Of a DNA stretch of 7,286 nucleotides, positions 6,166 through 7,286 are shown piece by piece (the first letter of the stretch is position 1; the number at the start of each line of letters is the position of its first letter). The notes below the pieces were generated by a model. The model worked only from the letters and a program-made list of their open reading frames with translations, made no database searches and had not been told where the DNA came from. Made by a program: the position numbers and the translations under genes. The DNA is from Desulfobacterales bacterium HSG17. Lineage in GTDB: Bacteria > Desulfobacterota > Desulfobacteria > Desulfobacterales > Desulfococcaceae. The stretch covers positions 1-7,286 of the forward strand of contig JAUCGD010000157.1 in assembly GCA_030377945.1 (NCBI GenBank). The letters are read 5' to 3'.

Positions 6166-7269
6166 TTAGAGTATTTTTTCAGGAAAAAGATTTTTTATAT
6201 CATTTTCAGAAGCTTTGCATATACCACGCTCTGTTATAAAACCTGTTACAAGCCTTGCAGGTGTAACATCAAAAGCATAGTTTCCTGCGGGGCTGTCTTC
6301 AGGCGGAACAAGTATGCTTTTAATTTCCCCGTCAACAAGACCCTGAATATATGAAACCTCATCAGGAACTCTTATTTCTATGGGTATTTGTTTCACTCCG
6401 TCTCTTAAGTTCCAGTCAAAGGTTGTGGAAGGCAGAGCCACATAAAAAGGTATATTATTATCTTTTGCTGCCAGGGCTTTCAGATAAGTGCCAATCTTGT
6501 TTGCCACATCTCCTGTATATGTTGTACGGTCGGTCCCTGTTATAACCATATCAACCATATTGTGCTGCATAAGATGACCCCCTGCATTATCAGTAATAAC
6601 AGTATGTTTTATACCTGCTTTACCAAGTTCCCAGGCTGTCAGCCTTGCTCCCTGGTTCAGGGGACGTGTTTCATCAACCCATACATGAATGTCAATACCT
6701 GCTCTATGGGCTGCATACATAGGTGCGGTAGCTGTTCCCCATTCAATACAGGCAAGCCATCCTGCATTGCAGTGGGTTAAAAGGTTAACGGTTTTACCCT
6801 CTTTTCTTTTACTTATTTCCTGGATCAAAGAAAGCCCGTACTCACCTATTTTTCTGCAATTTTCAGCTTCAAATTCAACAATATTTTCTGCTTCTATTCT
6901 TGCTGTTTCAATTCTTTCTTCTTGTTTAGCTTTTAAAATCTTGGAAAGCATACGGTCAACAGCCCATGCAAGGTTAACAGCTGTTGGCCGGGCATTTTTC
7001 AAACGGAGACATTCCGAGTTAAAATAATCATCATATTTATTCCGGTTTGCGGCATTCAAGGTTATCAAATATACACCATATGCTGCGGTTGCGCCAATCA
7101 AAGGAGCACCCCTGACATACATTTCTTTGATTGATGCAATAATATCATCCAGTTTTTTAAGGTCTACAATAATCAGTTCATGGGGCAGCATACGCTGATC
7201 TATAACCTTTACGGTCTTTAAATCCTTATCCAGCCATATGGGCCGTATTTCTTTACTATCTACTATCAT
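6166..7269 (-). CDS. mtnA: S-methyl-5-thioribose-1-phosphate isomerase
   Basis: A complete 367-residue cytoplasmic enzyme that converts 5-methylthioribose 1-phosphate to 5-methylthioribulose 1-phosphate in methionine salvage; relatives also act on 5-deoxyribose 1-phosphate. Family signatures: RGAP at 53-56, NARPTAVNL at about 92-100, catalytic C167 in LTHCNAGWLA, DETRPLNQGARLTAWEL at about 199-215, TDNAGG at 226-231, catalytic D247 in TGTDRT, and DVANKIGTY at about 254-262. TGTDRTTYTG differs slightly from the more usual GADRI-type segment but keeps the aspartate. The length is normal for the family. The ATG at 7269 has AAAGGA (7277-7282) 7 nt upstream. No other salvage gene is in the window. 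The broken kinase locus follows after 52 nt, which suggests possible co-transcription but no functional link. The upstream promoter would lie off the right edge. Confidence 0.96.
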   Translation of the reverse strand: MIVDSKEIRPIWLDKDLKTVKVIDQRMLPHELIIVDLKKLDDIIASIKEMYVRGAPLIGATAAYGVYLITLNAANRNKYDDYFNSECLRLKNARPTAVNLAWAVDRMLSKILKAKQEERIETARIEAENIVEFEAENCRKIGEYGLSLIQEISKRKEGKTVNLLTHCNAGWLACIEWGTATAPMYAAHRAGIDIHVWVDETRPLNQGARLTAWELGKAGIKHTVITDNAGGHLMQHNMVDMVITGTDRTTYTGDVANKIGTYLKALAAKDNNIPFYVALPSTTFDWNLRDGVKQIPIEIRVPDEVSYIQGLVDGEIKSILVPPEDSPAGNYAFDVTPARLVTGFITERGICKASENDIKNLFPEKIL

Positions 7270-7276
7270 TTGCTTT

Positions 7277-7282
7277 TCCTTT
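7277..7282 (-). promoter_or_regulatory. Ribosome binding site of mtnA
   Basis: AAAGGA on the minus strand, 7 nt before the ATG at 7269, supporting that start. Confidence 0.7.
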
Positions 7283-7286
7283 AAAT

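Noticed and set aside
7270..7286. SAM or other riboswitch ahead of mtnA
   Set aside because: Only 17 bases upstream of the start are in the window, which is too little to judge.

Overview
All the genes I can support in this window lie on the minus strand. It looks like chromosomal DNA of a moderately AT-rich Gram-negative bacterium with a large two-component signalling repertoire. A deltaproteobacterial/Desulfobacterota-like sulfate reducer is my best guess. It rests on gene style (multi-receiver hybrid kinase, receiver-GGDEF protein, MtnA), AT-rich spacers and short CTAAAG-type palindromes. No marker gene confirms it, so the taxonomic guess is weak.

Reading in the direction of transcription (right to left): (1) 7269-6166 is a complete mtnA, methylthioribose-1-phosphate isomerase. 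(2) 6113-3364 is a hybrid histidine kinase locus, now broken into two reading frames. The first frame carries a signal peptide, one membrane segment, PAS and the His-containing dimerisation domain. The second carries two receiver domains and an HPt domain. The ATP-binding (HATPase) domain that should lie between them is missing except for its first and last few residues. (3) 3297-2353 is a receiver-GGDEF diguanylate cyclase with its own strong ribosome binding site. The three loci are closely spaced and could be one transcript. Kinase, HPt and response regulator would form a natural phosphorelay ending in c-di-GMP synthesis, if the kinase were intact.

(4) 2352-1971 is a gene-free spacer. It holds two inverted copies of a roughly 51-nt double-hairpin repeat whose stems differ by compensatory changes while loops and linkers are conserved. 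This is a REP/BIME-like element. (5) 1970-123 is a DUF499-type P-loop ATPase, a family linked to phage-defence and modification gene clusters. It looks C-terminally truncated: the frame stops inside a degenerate 10-bp tandem repeat (111-140), and nothing recognisable follows to the window edge.

The window therefore shows an ordinary metabolic gene followed by a region of decay or rearrangement: a kinase that lost its catalytic domain, three in-frame microrepeats in its linkers, a paired palindromic repeat element, and a truncated orphan defence-type ATPase. I found no convincing complete new system. The best leads are the exact catalytic-domain deletion, the covarying inverted repeat pair, and the repeat-associated end of the DUF499 gene.
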